Of a stretch of DNA of 54,294 nt, positions 34,020 through 44,134 are shown piece by piece. The DNA is from a virus. A model generated the notes under the pieces. The model saw nothing but the letters and a program-made list of their open reading frames with translations, had not been told where the DNA came from and ran no database searches. Numbering within the stretch: position 1 is the stretch's first letter; every line of letters begins with the position of its first letter. Made by a program: the position numbers and the translations under genes. Location of the stretch: the IMG/VR virus record IMGVR_UViG_3300023082_000012, positions 1-54,294 of that record. The stretch is one strand, 5' to 3'.

Positions 34020-37000
34020 AAAACGTAGGACAGATAAAGAACGAAATACTAGCCAAAAAGGAATCGACGGCTGCACAAGCCAATTTTGACTCTCAGATAG
34101 CAGGGTTGGGTAACCTTCCCACGTTTGAACCACGCATGCAGGACATCAACTACGATGTCAGGATGGGTGACGTTTATGACGTAAACAACGAAGGACTTGC
34201 CACCCCTAAATTCAAGGATTATTATGGGGCCACCGGAAATGAGGACAGGCTTGCACAGGAACAATCCTCTTGGGACAAGATAGCAAACGGTCTCACAAAA
34301 TCCGTGGCAAAAACGGGAATATATGCGGCTGACAGCATAAATATGTTCACCTATGGACTCTACTCTGCCGTAAAGGATGGAAAGATGAGCTCGCTATGGG
34401 ATAATTCCGTTTCAAACGTCTTGGACGATTACGCGAAAGATTTGGACAGGGAATTGCCCAATTATTATAATGCCGAGGAGCAGTCAAACAATTTTCTTGA
34501 AAATCTTGGTACGGTAAACTTTTGGGCAAACGATTTCACTGGCGGTATGGCATTTGTGGCGGGAGCCCTTTTACCCGAAGCTGCCCTAGGATATTTTACG
34601 GGCGGATACAGTGTCGGTGCAAGCATAGGTAAATGGAGCGCGAGGGCAGGGGCTTCGTTGACCAAAGCCCATTCAAGAAAATTAGGAATGGCGGCCCTGC
34701 GTGAAGGGGCACGTTACGGTAGGACGGCGGGAGAGCTCATAAACACGGGAAGGTTCGTTGCACAGACCACGTTCTTTGAGGCGGGGATGGAAGCCAGACA
34801 TAATTTCCACGATAACGTAGAAAATTTTGGTAACGAGTTCTACGCGGAAAACGGCAGGATACCCACCACGGAAGAATTGGGTAAATACATGGAAGGCGCA
34901 AAAGCATCCTCCGATGCCGTGTTCCTTTCAAATGCAGCCCTTTTGTCCGTAACCAACGCGGCCATGTTTGGAAAGGCTTTTGGATTGTCGGGTTTCAAGA
35001 ATCCCCTATCAAAGGAATTTAACAAGGCACTGGGACTTGGCGTAACTACGGGAGAAAAAGGCACCTTGGCAGCACTGAATCCGACAAAACTTCAGAAAGT
35101 ATTGGGAAATGCTTACTACATAGGAAGAAAACCTCTTTCGGAAGGTATAATAGAAGAAGGCGGACAAGGCGTGATTTCAAAGATCAGCACACAATATGCC
35201 GATTCAAAATATAAGGATGACAGTTCATTCCAGTTTATGTCAAGCCTTGGTGAGGCAATACAGGAACAATACGCCACCAAGGAAGGGTGGAAGGAGATAG
35301 GCATAGGTATGTTGGTGGGTGCCCTGGGAGGAAACGTCGGAGGAAACTTCGGGATAGAGGGTGTCATAGGTAATACCGAAACTTATGGCAAGACCAGAAA
35401 AAATATAGCCAACACCATAGAGACCAGCAACAAGTTCAACAACTCGTTCAGAAACATGAACCGTGCCAATTCCGTAATGAATACACAAGAGGACGGAACG
35501 GAGGCAACCCTGTATCAAGATACGGTTTCAAGTTACAACTACATAATGGCCAACAGGTCTTTGATGGATTACACGGATCTGGAAGCCAACTATGACACAA
35601 TGGTCGATAGCCTGGACATATCCGAAGACCAAATGCAGGAAATTGGTTTTAAGGGAGACATGGAGACCTACAAGGCAAAACTAAAAACAGATTTCAGGAA
35701 AGATTACGATTCTTACTCCAAGGCAAGGGATTTGGTGGAAGACTTGGGCATCCCTTCAAAGGTAGAACTGACTAAAGGTCAATACCTTGAATTGGGGGAT
35801 TCTTTGACGGCCACGTTCATGATGGCGGAGCGTTCTTCCCAAGAATCGGGTGCCATAGCGGAAAATATTGAATCGGTAGTGGGTGAAACGGGCCTTTATA
35901 GTGCCATGAAATTCATAGCCGACATGAATACCACACAGGAGGCATCCGTGGCCCGATTGGAAACAGAAAAGGAAAATCAGGCAAGGTTACAGGAAGAAAT
36001 AGTAAACATCCAATCCCAGATAGAAACGGCCAAAGCCGGCACCACCGAAGATTCAACCCAAAGGGCCAAGGAACTTTCCAAAAAATATGTGGTGGCCACG
36101 CAGCAGATGGCCAAACTTGAAAAAAACAGGCAAGTAATAGAGACTTCCCTAAACGAGCAGGTAAAAAGCCTTAACACGGGTCTGTCATTGGAAGGCAACC
36201 CCACTTTTGAAAACATTGACACGGTCCTTGAAAAAGTAAATTCCGTAAGGGCTTACGTGGATGCCCTAGGCAAGGCAGGCAAGACAAAAGAAGCTGCCGA
36301 ACTGAACAGGAAAATAGACCAGTTTGACATAATGGTGGGAGCACAGCTTGAAGGAGAGAACACCATAAGAAGAATGATGTCCTCGAACTACTTCAGTTCC
36401 AACGAAGGTAAAGGATTGTTATCTTCGATACTAGGCTCCGAATACACACCTTCCGAAGAGTTCCTAAAAGAACTGCGTGAAAACGAGACACAGGTGTTGG
36501 AAATATTCAACAGATTGGGAATGCCGGTAGGCAGTGTGGATGAATTGGTGAACGATTACATAAAAGCGAACCCCGAAGTTTCTGAGAGGGAGAAATTTAA
36601 GGTTGAGAGTGTCTTGAGAACAATCCTTGCCGCTGGAAGGGTTCAGGGTACAGTAGATGTTTTGACTAGGGATTACGTGACAAACCTGACCGCCATAGAA
36701 GAAGTAGGTACAATGACCGACACTTCCATAACGGCTCCCAACATCAAAGGTGACACAGTAAACTTATTAATAACCACGGAAGCCCGGGAAGTCACCAATG
36801 TTGAAACATTATCCAAGCTTATCAACGAAATAGGTATGCAAATTGACTCGTTGACCAGCAAACCTACGGCGGAAGCATTGGATGAAATCAATGGACTAAG
36901 ACAAAGGTTAAATACATTAAACGAAGAGTTAAACACTTTAAAATCAAGTACAGATGAGCCCCTTTCGCAGCAAAGCACAGCAGAAATATCTGTGGGCGAA

Positions 37001-39421
37001 CAACCCCAAAATAGCCAAGGAATTTCAGAAGGAAACCCCCAAGAACAAGAAATTACCCAACAAGGTGAAGCAACCGAAGAAGAAATAACTTCACAAATTC
37101 AACCACCTACGACAGAACTTTCAGTAGAAGAAAAAGAGACTTTGGTTGACAGTATTTTTGATGAAACAGATTTCATAACTGACAACATACAGCTTCTTGA
37201 GGAAGCCTTACAGGAAGAACTACAAAGGGAGACAGTAGATGAACCTTACGTATCGCAATTAGAATTTGAAATACAGAATTTAAGAAATGAACAAGCAGAC
37301 GGAAGAAATAATGTCACAGTGGATGACGGAACGGCAGTTGGACCAAATGAAAGGGCTGCCCAAGGAGAAACAGTGGCAAATATTGAACAAGCTCCGGATT
37401 TTGTCGAACAGCCCACATTTGACAAGGCTGCTAGGACGCAGGAGATTGAAGGAGAAATTGCCGAAATAGAAAAAGAGATAACGGAACTTGAAAAACCGTT
37501 TCAATTCACGGATAGCCCGACCTACAGAAAGTATCAGACACTCCTTACAAAAGAAGCTTCCGACACACCACTGACCGACGAAGAGCAGATATTGAAGGAG
37601 CAGTACAGACGCGACATAGACAACTGGATGTGGATAATGGGTATAGAAACGGGAGGTTTCAGTTTTTCCGACCTGATAACCCAGTTGGTCACCCTGAAGA
37701 CGACCCCCATAGAAAACGTGGTGGCCACGGAAGAATTTTCGGAGGCCCAGTTGGACAGGGATTTGGCCGCAGTGGACAAAAACAACCAACAAAACCTTAC
37801 CACGGGCTTGAACTTCAATGCCGTGACTAGTATAAGGAAAGAAGTTGACGGAGTTGTCTATACACAGGTGTCAAACATTTCCCCCGAAGAACTATCCCTT
37901 TCATCAGGAATAAACGTCATGTCCTTGGAAGGTGTCTACATGGTTCCCGTGACTAGGGCCATAATGTTACCCCAAGCCGCAGTGGAGTCCATAAATTCCG
38001 CAGGCAGGGTAAATATCTCAAATGCCGCCACCGAAGCAGGCAGCAGATACAACATCGTGACGACCGTCATAACAAATTTGGACGGTTCACAGTTCTTCAT
38101 ACCAATGGAGTCGGATTACGAAAAAGAGTATCAGGAAGCCATGGTGGACGACGGGGCCGTATACGAAACAAGAAACGGACAATCGGTGAGGATAGCCATA
38201 GACCCCAACGATCCATGGAACCAAGCTTTACTGCAACGGGTAGCACAGGAAACGGGTGCAAGGAGAAAACCTACCGAAAAGGAGATAGAGGAAGAAACTG
38301 CCGTAATGTTGGCCGAGACCATGAGAACCGACGGTACCATAACAAGGCTCCAACAGACCGTGATGTCAGGTAAGACCAGGGAAATAAGGGACAGGGCCTC
38401 GGAAAAACTCTTTGACAGGGTAAACGTGATGAAGGAACGCATCAGGGAAAAACTTTCCAGAAGCCCCAAAACGGGCAGAAAAATATCCCAGACATTAAAG
38501 GACAGCCTAAACAAGGGCCTAAAGATAATGGTTACCGACCCACAGGGAAGAAACATTTCCGTAATGAAAGGTTTAAGGGAAGTGGGAATGAGTGAAGCCA
38601 AGGCACTGAAACAATTGGAGGCTTTCAGGGCCGTATACGCAAACGACATAGATTTATTGGTCGATCTGGTGGAAACGGGAATACCCTTTGAGGCCGAATC
38701 CGTATTGAAAGTGGAGAAAGTCTACATGGGCCATCCAAACTTCAACCTACAGGGAGACGGTAGCACGATGCTGAGGGTCTCGAAACCCATAACGGCAGAA
38801 ATGGTTGACAACATATCGGACACGGGATACATACAGAACGGTAAAGTCTTTGCCAGGGGCGACGCTTCAAAGATTGACCAGACGTTCATACAAAGCCAGA
38901 TTAACAACAAGACGTCCAAAAAAATACCCATAGTGGTATTGAACGTGGGCGGGCGTAGGATAGCTTGGCCTGTCAGGGTGGCACAGGAGACCGTTCCGGT
39001 GGATATAGCCCAGATGACGGACATTTTCAACAGTGAACTTACTCCCACGGAAAAAGCCAATAAACTTAACCCCATAATGGCACAGGCCGGCATAGATATA
39101 AAGATACCTGGCAACGCTTTCATGGTGGTGCAAAACAATAACCTGAGCCCTGAATTTTTTCAACAGAAAGTTGCACAGATACAAAACAATGTTTATCTTC
39201 GCAGCGTGGACGATTTCATAGACAAAAAGAAGACGTTACAGGAAATCCTTCTTAACAACGCTTCCATAAACATCAACTTGTCAAGACCGTTTATCTCTCC
39301 AAAGATAAAATTTGATATGTCGGGTGTTCAGGTGACCATGGAAAACGATGGCAAAAAAGAAAAATCAAAAAGCGATAGCCTGCATAAGGTTTCAAACTTA
39401 AAAAGAGATGTATGCGAATAA
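34013..39421 (+). CDS. Giant ejection-type protein with hydrophobic N-terminal third (1802 residues)
   Basis: Residues about 95-360 hold several hydrophobic, Gly/Ala-rich stretches (GGMAFVAGALLPEAALGYFT; AVFLSNAALLSVTNAAMFGK), and another follows at about 430-450 (EIGIGMLVGALGGNVGGNFG). These could insert in the host membrane during ejection. A long coiled coil follows at about 630-720 (ARLETEKENQARLQEEIVNI). Residues about 980-1110 are Glu/Gln-rich and probably unfolded. The C-terminal ~500 residues are mixed alpha/beta. This resembles large pore- or conduit-forming ejection proteins by architecture only. It overlaps genes on both sides by 7 and 10 bases, so the cargo genes form one translation-coupled unit. 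Confidence 0.55.
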   Translation: MVENVGQIKNEILAKKESTAAQANFDSQIAGLGNLPTFEPRMQDINYDVRMGDVYDVNNEGLATPKFKDYYGATGNEDRLAQEQSSWDKIANGLTKSVAKTGIYAADSINMFTYGLYSAVKDGKMSSLWDNSVSNVLDDYAKDLDRELPNYYNAEEQSNNFLENLGTVNFWANDFTGGMAFVAGALLPEAALGYFTGGYSVGASIGKWSARAGASLTKAHSRKLGMAALREGARYGRTAGELINTGRFVAQTTFFEAGMEARHNFHDNVENFGNEFYAENGRIPTTEELGKYMEGAKASSDAVFLSNAALLSVTNAAMFGKAFGLSGFKNPLSKEFNKALGLGVTTGEKGTLAALNPTKLQKVLGNAYYIGRKPLSEGIIEEGGQGVISKISTQYADSKYKDDSSFQFMSSLGEAIQEQYATKEGWKEIGIGMLVGALGGNVGGNFGIEGVIGNTETYGKTRKNIANTIETSNKFNNSFRNMNRANSVMNTQEDGTEATLYQDTVSSYNYIMANRSLMDYTDLEANYDTMVDSLDISEDQMQEIGFKGDMETYKAKLKTDFRKDYDSYSKARDLVEDLGIPSKVELTKGQYLELGDSLTATFMMAERSSQESGAIAENIESVVGETGLYSAMKFIADMNTTQEASVARLETEKENQARLQEEIVNIQSQIETAKAGTTEDSTQRAKELSKKYVVATQQMAKLEKNRQVIETSLNEQVKSLNTGLSLEGNPTFENIDTVLEKVNSVRAYVDALGKAGKTKEAAELNRKIDQFDIMVGAQLEGENTIRRMMSSNYFSSNEGKGLLSSILGSEYTPSEEFLKELRENETQVLEIFNRLGMPVGSVDELVNDYIKANPEVSEREKFKVESVLRTILAAGRVQGTVDVLTRDYVTNLTAIEEVGTMTDTSITAPNIKGDTVNLLITTEAREVTNVETLSKLINEIGMQIDSLTSKPTAEALDEINGLRQRLNTLNEELNTLKSSTDEPLSQQSTAEISVGEQPQNSQGISEGNPQEQEITQQGEATEEEITSQIQPPTTELSVEEKETLVDSIFDETDFITDNIQLLEEALQEELQRETVDEPYVSQLEFEIQNLRNEQADGRNNVTVDDGTAVGPNERAAQGETVANIEQAPDFVEQPTFDKAARTQEIEGEIAEIEKEITELEKPFQFTDSPTYRKYQTLLTKEASDTPLTDEEQILKEQYRRDIDNWMWIMGIETGGFSFSDLITQLVTLKTTPIENVVATEEFSEAQLDRDLAAVDKNNQQNLTTGLNFNAVTSIRKEVDGVVYTQVSNISPEELSLSSGINVMSLEGVYMVPVTRAIMLPQAAVESINSAGRVNISNAATEAGSRYNIVTTVITNLDGSQFFIPMESDYEKEYQEAMVDDGAVYETRNGQSVRIAIDPNDPWNQALLQRVAQETGARRKPTEKEIEEETAVMLAETMRTDGTITRLQQTVMSGKTREIRDRASEKLFDRVNVMKERIREKLSRSPKTGRKISQTLKDSLNKGLKIMVTDPQGRNISVMKGLREVGMSEAKALKQLEAFRAVYANDIDLLVDLVETGIPFEAESVLKVEKVYMGHPNFNLQGDGSTMLRVSKPITAEMVDNISDTGYIQNGKVFARGDASKIDQTFIQSQINNKTSKKIPIVVLNVGGRRIAWPVRVAQETVPVDIAQMTDIFNSELTPTEKANKLNPIMAQAGIDIKIPGNAFMVVQNNNLSPEFFQQKVAQIQNNVYLRSVDDFIDKKKTLQEILLNNASININLSRPFISPKIKFDMSGVQVTMENDGKKEKSKSDSLHKVSNLKRDVCE

Positions 39422-42400
39422 GCGCAGGATGTAAAGTAGTCTACAGTGGAGGGGTTGCAGGTGTCTTTGACGAGAACGGCAATCCTTCCGTCTTGTATGG
39501 AGATTTATTGACCTACTACGGTAACCAGGAAGACGCATTGGAAGCCTGGAGCCTTACCTACACTGACGAATACTCTGAGGTGGTGGGCAAAACGGATAGT
39601 GAATCCTCCATGGAAGACGTGCTTCGCTTCGCCACGGAATACCCGACCGTTGAAAGTCCCGTCTTAAGCGAAACGGATTTGAACCAAGTCACCACCCTTA
39701 TGTCCACAATGGGGATGTCATCCCTTGATGATTTCACCAAAGAGATGAACAGGCTTTTCAAACCCAACGGCATTTTTGAAGTGGATGCCAACCGTCTGTT
39801 TAAAAGTGGTGTGTATTCAATGGACGAAATTGACAGCTTACCCGTGGCAGAAATAAAAGGCTTCCTAGACAAGCTGAACAATTCAAATGTACTGACCGAA
39901 CAGTACTCCGTACCAAACAAACCTACGGTAAGGATAAAGAACCCCATGGGGGAAAAGACCATAATGGGGACTTATAAAACGGTTTCCGAAGATGATCTGG
40001 TGGAATATTTGGTACGAAACTCGGAGGGACCCACAGACACGGATTATGACCTGACTTTCAACAATTCCGATTATTCAGGTATAACGGACGTAGGGATAAG
40101 AGCCAGAATTTACGAGAAGGCAAGGACGCTCAGAGCCATACCGAAAGTATTCTTTGACGGTACTTCCTTCACCACGCAAAACGTTTCCACCGCCAACACC
40201 TTGAAAAACGTCTTGATGGCAGGCGTGGACCCCATCGAACTATACTCCGACGTGGAAGTTTTGGAAGACATATCCCCGACCGTGTGGGAAGCAAACCTTG
40301 ATCGTGTAGGCCGAGTTTTGGAGGGGGTGGAAAAAACCCTTATGAAGTATAACGTGGATGCAATAGGTATATCAGAAATCACCGACAGGGATACCGTAAT
40401 AAACATCCTCCATGCCGCAGAGGACATGATAGCCGTACCGACTTTGGAAAGCATCCAAACATTCGCGACCTTGAAAGATAGCTTCGTGGAACCTGCCAGC
40501 CCAAGCGTGGTAATGGAGATCGACCCCATATACGCGAACCGCGATATACGATATTTTGAATCCGGTATCTCACCTGACGAGGTATTCAGCCTATCGGAAA
40601 TGGTAAAGGTGGGGGATAATCTGTACCATGCCGTAGACATCAACGTAGACGAAACCTACAATTACCTTTCACAGCAGTACAGGGAAGGTATTTTGGGAAT
40701 CCCTGTGGGGTATATTGCGGAAGGTTCTCCAAGCGAAGGACAAATTTTGGAGGGAATAAAAAACTTCATAAACACGAGGGACGTAGGTTTCCGCGTTTCA
40801 AGTGCAGAGAACCAGGAGAAAATATCTTTGGCGCAGGTAGCCTTCAGGCATGCAAGGTTACAAGAAAAGATGACTCCCCCACCCGTTGAAAATACAGGTT
40901 ACCTTACGACAGATTTTGTGGGGGATTTCTACAGATTCATACTAGAGGAAAAGCAGAAGAACAGTGATTTATACGACAAGACCCTAAAATACTTCAGCAT
41001 AGGCGACGGCGACATAAACCTTAACTCGCTTACCTTACCCGACATCACGGGAATGAGGTTCGAGCAGGAATTAAGAAACTACGCCGCCCTAAAAAAAGAA
41101 GGCTACATAAAAAACCTTGCCCTGCCACAAACGGAAGTGAACGAGGGCATAGAGATGGTAAACGACCCTTCCAAAGCCAAGGAAATGCCCGAAGGCACGT
41201 TCATGGTCCACGACGCGGAAAACATCATAGCAAAGAACGTGGGAACGACTTACGCAAACGTGAACGGCACCCTGTTCAGGAAAGTGGTGGAAGATTTGGA
41301 CGGAAACTCTTTATTCCGCAAGGTAAATGTAAATACCGATAACGTATATTTTGACGCAAACCTTGACTTCTCCACCAATACGAGGGAAGCAAGGAGTATC
41401 CTGAAAAGCTATGCAGGCATAATTCAGACCCCTATGGAGTATGAAGCTAAAGTTGTGGGAGAGGACATCAAGATGTCTACGACAGAAGTGGCACCTGAAA
41501 TTAACGGAAGGATCATTACACAAGAAGTAATTGACAGACTTTCTGAAAACGGCTTGGCCCAAAATGTGTTCACCACTCAAGAAGAGTTAAGGGAGTATTT
41601 AAGCACCAAAGGATCAAGCAATGTAAACTTTATAATAGATGAAAATAATATACAGATAGGTCCAAAAGTCAAATTAAAGGCGTCACAATATGATATCAAG
41701 AGAGACTTTATGGAGGGAACTATGGGAATTCCCGTAGAAGACTTCCTAGATGTGACAGCCTTACAAGAATTGCAACCAGGGATAGATTTTAGCAACACAA
41801 AAATAAATTTTGAATATGTCACAATACCACTTACGAACAATATCTCAACCACCCTTGACATTGATGGGGCAAAGGTTAACAGCATTACTTTTCGTTATAA
41901 CGACATTGGAAGACAAGCTGAGACAGGATATCTCCGAAACTACGTGGCTCTCACAATTATGCACGAAGCTCAACACATCTTCGATACAAATGCTTCACGT
42001 AGTAACGGAACAACTCCTGGAAGAGTTCTCAGTCAAATATCCGGAAAGTTTGGAGATATTTCATCAAGAATTGTACCTCAGACTTACCCCACAGGAGAGA
42101 AAAGAATTGACGAAGCTTCCGGGGTTGCATACGGAATATATCTTGCAAACGATGGTGAACAACGAGCTAGAAAAAATACACTTCAAGAGTCAAAACTCCC
42201 AATAGGACTTTATAGTGTATATGAAACAAACATAGACGAGGATTTGGTATGGGAGACTTTTGACGAGATTAAGCCAGAGAATTTTCAAAGATACTATGAC
42301 CTAACAATGAAACAGTGGTTAGGTACACGAGATTTGGCAAATTACAACTTTCTAAAGACCCCCAATGGAACGGTCTACGGATTTACTACACCCGAAAATG

Positions 42401-42912
42401 ATGTCTATGTGGATTTAGAAGAAATGTCAAACAAAGATTTGGATAAGACATTTCTACATGAGTACGCCCACCTTTACATAAAAAATCTCTCACCCGAATT
42501 AAGGCAAAAAGGTCTTGATTTGGTTAGGGGCAGCATATATGAGGAAGAAGTAAAAAATAATCCCAACTACAAGGAATCGCAATTAGGAGAAGAAGCCTTA
42601 GTTAGGGCGATAGCCGACGAGGGAGTTAGGTTGAGGGATAATTTCAGGGGAAGGTTCGCCGCATGGCTAGATCAATTTTTTGATGCCATAAAAAATTCCT
42701 TGGGATTGTCTAACTATACTTCGGCCCAAGTAAAAAAAATGACTTTAAGAGATTACTCCCAAGCCGCCGCCATTGAAATGATGACGGGATTGAACTTACA
42801 AAAACCACAAGACTTTCAGATCGCCGCCGAAAACAACATAGTTATAGAGCGTAAATATACGGCTACCCAAGAAGACCAAATAAAAGATCAGTACGATGAT
42901 TGCAGGACATAA
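39412..42912 (+). CDS. Cargo-type protein with two HExxH metallopeptidase motifs (1166 residues)
   Basis: The first ~800 residues show no recognised domain. Near the C-terminus are two zinc-metallopeptidase-like sites. H851-E852-A-Q-H855 lies in a helix (VALTIMHEAQHIFDTNAS) and is followed by GEQRAR at E916, the pattern of polyvalent phage metallopeptidases with a late Glu ligand. H1016-E1017-Y-A-H1020 (FLHEYAHLYIKNL) is followed by GEEAL at E1060/E1061, a candidate third ligand. Either domain could cut viral or host proteins after ejection. Bases about 41.5-42.5 kb, which hold the first site, are more AT-rich than the part before (18 of 60 G+C at 41641 against 30 of 60 at 41221). The next gene overlaps by 17 bases. 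Confidence 0.6.
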   Translation: MRISAGCKVVYSGGVAGVFDENGNPSVLYGDLLTYYGNQEDALEAWSLTYTDEYSEVVGKTDSESSMEDVLRFATEYPTVESPVLSETDLNQVTTLMSTMGMSSLDDFTKEMNRLFKPNGIFEVDANRLFKSGVYSMDEIDSLPVAEIKGFLDKLNNSNVLTEQYSVPNKPTVRIKNPMGEKTIMGTYKTVSEDDLVEYLVRNSEGPTDTDYDLTFNNSDYSGITDVGIRARIYEKARTLRAIPKVFFDGTSFTTQNVSTANTLKNVLMAGVDPIELYSDVEVLEDISPTVWEANLDRVGRVLEGVEKTLMKYNVDAIGISEITDRDTVINILHAAEDMIAVPTLESIQTFATLKDSFVEPASPSVVMEIDPIYANRDIRYFESGISPDEVFSLSEMVKVGDNLYHAVDINVDETYNYLSQQYREGILGIPVGYIAEGSPSEGQILEGIKNFINTRDVGFRVSSAENQEKISLAQVAFRHARLQEKMTPPPVENTGYLTTDFVGDFYRFILEEKQKNSDLYDKTLKYFSIGDGDINLNSLTLPDITGMRFEQELRNYAALKKEGYIKNLALPQTEVNEGIEMVNDPSKAKEMPEGTFMVHDAENIIAKNVGTTYANVNGTLFRKVVEDLDGNSLFRKVNVNTDNVYFDANLDFSTNTREARSILKSYAGIIQTPMEYEAKVVGEDIKMSTTEVAPEINGRIITQEVIDRLSENGLAQNVFTTQEELREYLSTKGSSNVNFIIDENNIQIGPKVKLKASQYDIKRDFMEGTMGIPVEDFLDVTALQELQPGIDFSNTKINFEYVTIPLTNNISTTLDIDGAKVNSITFRYNDIGRQAETGYLRNYVALTIMHEAQHIFDTNASRSNGTTPGRVLSQISGKFGDISSRIVPQTYPTGEKRIDEASGVAYGIYLANDGEQRARKNTLQESKLPIGLYSVYETNIDEDLVWETFDEIKPENFQRYYDLTMKQWLGTRDLANYNFLKTPNGTVYGFTTPENDVYVDLEEMSNKDLDKTFLHEYAHLYIKNLSPELRQKGLDLVRGSIYEEEVKNNPNYKESQLGEEALVRAIADEGVRLRDNFRGRFAAWLDQFFDAIKNSLGLSNYTSAQVKKMTLRDYSQAAAIEMMTGLNLQKPQDFQIAAENNIVIERKYTATQEDQIKDQYDDCRT

Positions 42913-43339
42913 CGAAGATTGCCACGAAGAATCCAAAGAAGGAAAATCCTGCGGAAGGCCGGTGGATGAAAAGGAAATAGTAAAGGTATGGTCCAACGCC
43001 CACATATCAAAAGCCATATTCGATTGGAGCCTTTTCACGGCAAGCCCCACACATTCCACGGTCCTGCATCCGATATTCCGTTTTAAGGGCAAGGATTACA
43101 TAGGGGTAAGGGAAAACATCCTGAACGGGGAAGTGATAACGGTAGGTAAACTACAATTCAAATACTTTGTCTTGGGCAACAAAAAATTATTCAAGGATGG
43201 ACGCATAGCAAACAGGATAGAACGTGTAGACGGCTACTCCATGGCAAACCTTGACGTCACAAATTCCAAGGTTGGATCGTTGATACTCATAAACAGGTTA
43301 AGCGTGGACAAGATTCTGGATTTGCACAATAATATATAA
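42896..43339 (+). CDS. Unknown protein coupled to the cargo genes (147 residues)
   Basis: Not recognised. Begins with His and Cys (MIAGHNEDCHEESKEGKSCG), then a helical segment and a beta-rich C-terminal part ending in a helix (LSVDKILDLHNNI). It overlaps the metallopeptidase gene by 17 bases, so it is likely expressed with it. A structural or regulatory partner is possible, but there is no direct evidence. Confidence 0.5.
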   Translation: MIAGHNEDCHEESKEGKSCGRPVDEKEIVKVWSNAHISKAIFDWSLFTASPTHSTVLHPIFRFKGKDYIGVRENILNGEVITVGKLQFKYFVLGNKKLFKDGRIANRIERVDGYSMANLDVTNSKVGSLILINRLSVDKILDLHNNI

Positions 43340-43389
43340 TTTAACAAAACTTTAATGATAATTTCATTATAGATATGGAATAAATTAGT

Positions 43390-43397
43390 TAAGTTTG
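43390..43397 (+). promoter_or_regulatory. Promoter -7 element before small-gene patch
   Basis: TAAGTTTG (43390-43397) matches TAnnTTTG; the -33 part is weak. An inverted repeat TAATGA / TCATTA (43353-43358, 43364-43369) lies where the -33 element would be and may be an operator. ATG at 43415. Confidence 0.45.
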
Positions 43398-43414
43398 CAG
43401 AAATTAGAATTGAA

Positions 43415-43711
43415 ATGGAAAGTCAGATAAATTTTTTACAGGTAGTGCAGATGACCGACGAACAAAAATTGGAAATGTACATGAAACTATCCAAAAAAGA
43501 GTTGTCCACTATGTTGATTGAATGTAACAGGACTATAAACAATATGCAACCACAATTAGGAGGATATCTGTCCAATCCCTACAATCAATCCATAGGTAAC
43601 CAAATACCTTGCCTACACGACGGACTACCACAAAACGAACCACATTGTTTGAGTTGTCCTTGTCCAAAATGTAGTCCACAATTTATAAACATGTATGGCA
43701 CGATTAATTAA
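43415..43711 (+). CDS. Small protein with C-terminal Cys/His cluster (98 residues)
   Basis: Helical N-terminal half (MTDEQKLEMYMKLSKKELST, MLIECNRTI), a type common in small Bacteroidota phage proteins. A spacer follows and then a Cys/His cluster (CLHDGLPQNEPHCLSCPCPK, C) that could bind zinc. Probably a small regulatory or accessory protein. It overlaps the next small gene by 17 bases. Confidence 0.5.
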   Translation: MESQINFLQVVQMTDEQKLEMYMKLSKKELSTMLIECNRTINNMQPQLGGYLSNPYNQSIGNQIPCLHDGLPQNEPHCLSCPCPKCSPQFINMYGTIN

Positions 43712-43868
43712 AGAAACACCAATACTAACAGGTAAAGACGTTGAACGGTTTATATACAATATGAATAATCCTAAGAAAGTCAGCAAAGAAGAAATAGAGA
43801 GGTTAAAGGAGTCTTATCTCAAATTTAAAAATATGTTGAAAAGAAACGATTTAGAAATAACTATTTAA
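43695..43868 (+). CDS. 57-residue protein between overlapping genes
   Basis: Short gene read from ATG 43695 to TAA 43866-43868. The protein is charged and helical: MARLIKETPILTGKDVERFI, then YNMNNPKKVSKEEIERLKES. Support is its overlap with the previous gene (17 bases), the one-base TAATG overlap with the next, and a balanced, protein-like composition. Function unknown. Small proteins starting MARLIKETP are, to my recollection, common in phages of Bacteroidota. Confidence 0.65.
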   Translation: MARLIKETPILTGKDVERFIYNMNNPKKVSKEEIERLKESYLKFKNMLKRNDLEITI

Positions 43869-44134
43869 TGGAAGATATAAAATTACCAGATTACCCGTAC
43901 CCTCCAGTAAGTAAAGATATAATGGAATTAGAAGAGGTTATGTTTAATTTTAAGAGTATATCTTTAAGAAATAAGAACGAAGAAGAAATGACTACCATAC
44001 AAGTACCCAACGGAAGTTATGTAATTACCTTGGACATTATTAACAAGCTCAATAAGTCCACAGTTAAATTGACATTTAACGAATGGCTAGAAGTAATCGA
44101 GGGAGAGAATGCAGGAAGGCTTATCAAAATATAA
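43868..44134 (+). CDS. Unknown small protein (88 residues)
   Basis: Starts in the stop of the 57-residue gene. Proline/tyrosine-rich beginning (LPDYPYPPVSKDIMELEEV), then beta strands (TIQVPNGSYVITLDIINKL) and an ending like a small beta barrel (LTFNEWLEVIEGENAG). No family recognised. Part of the small AT-rich gene patch. Confidence 0.5.
   Translation: MEDIKLPDYPYPPVSKDIMELEEVMFNFKSISLRNKNEEEMTTIQVPNGSYVITLDIINKLNKSTVKLTFNEWLEVIEGENAGRLIKI

Noticed and set aside
39994-40060. DTDYD string in the 1166-residue protein as an RNA polymerase DxDxD site
   Set aside because: The residues around it show no polymerase motif and the string sits in a loop-like Asp/Asn-rich stretch; probably chance.
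43340-43414. Terminator after the 147-residue gene
   Set aside because: Only a short 6-base inverted repeat without a T-run was found; I list it as a possible operator instead.
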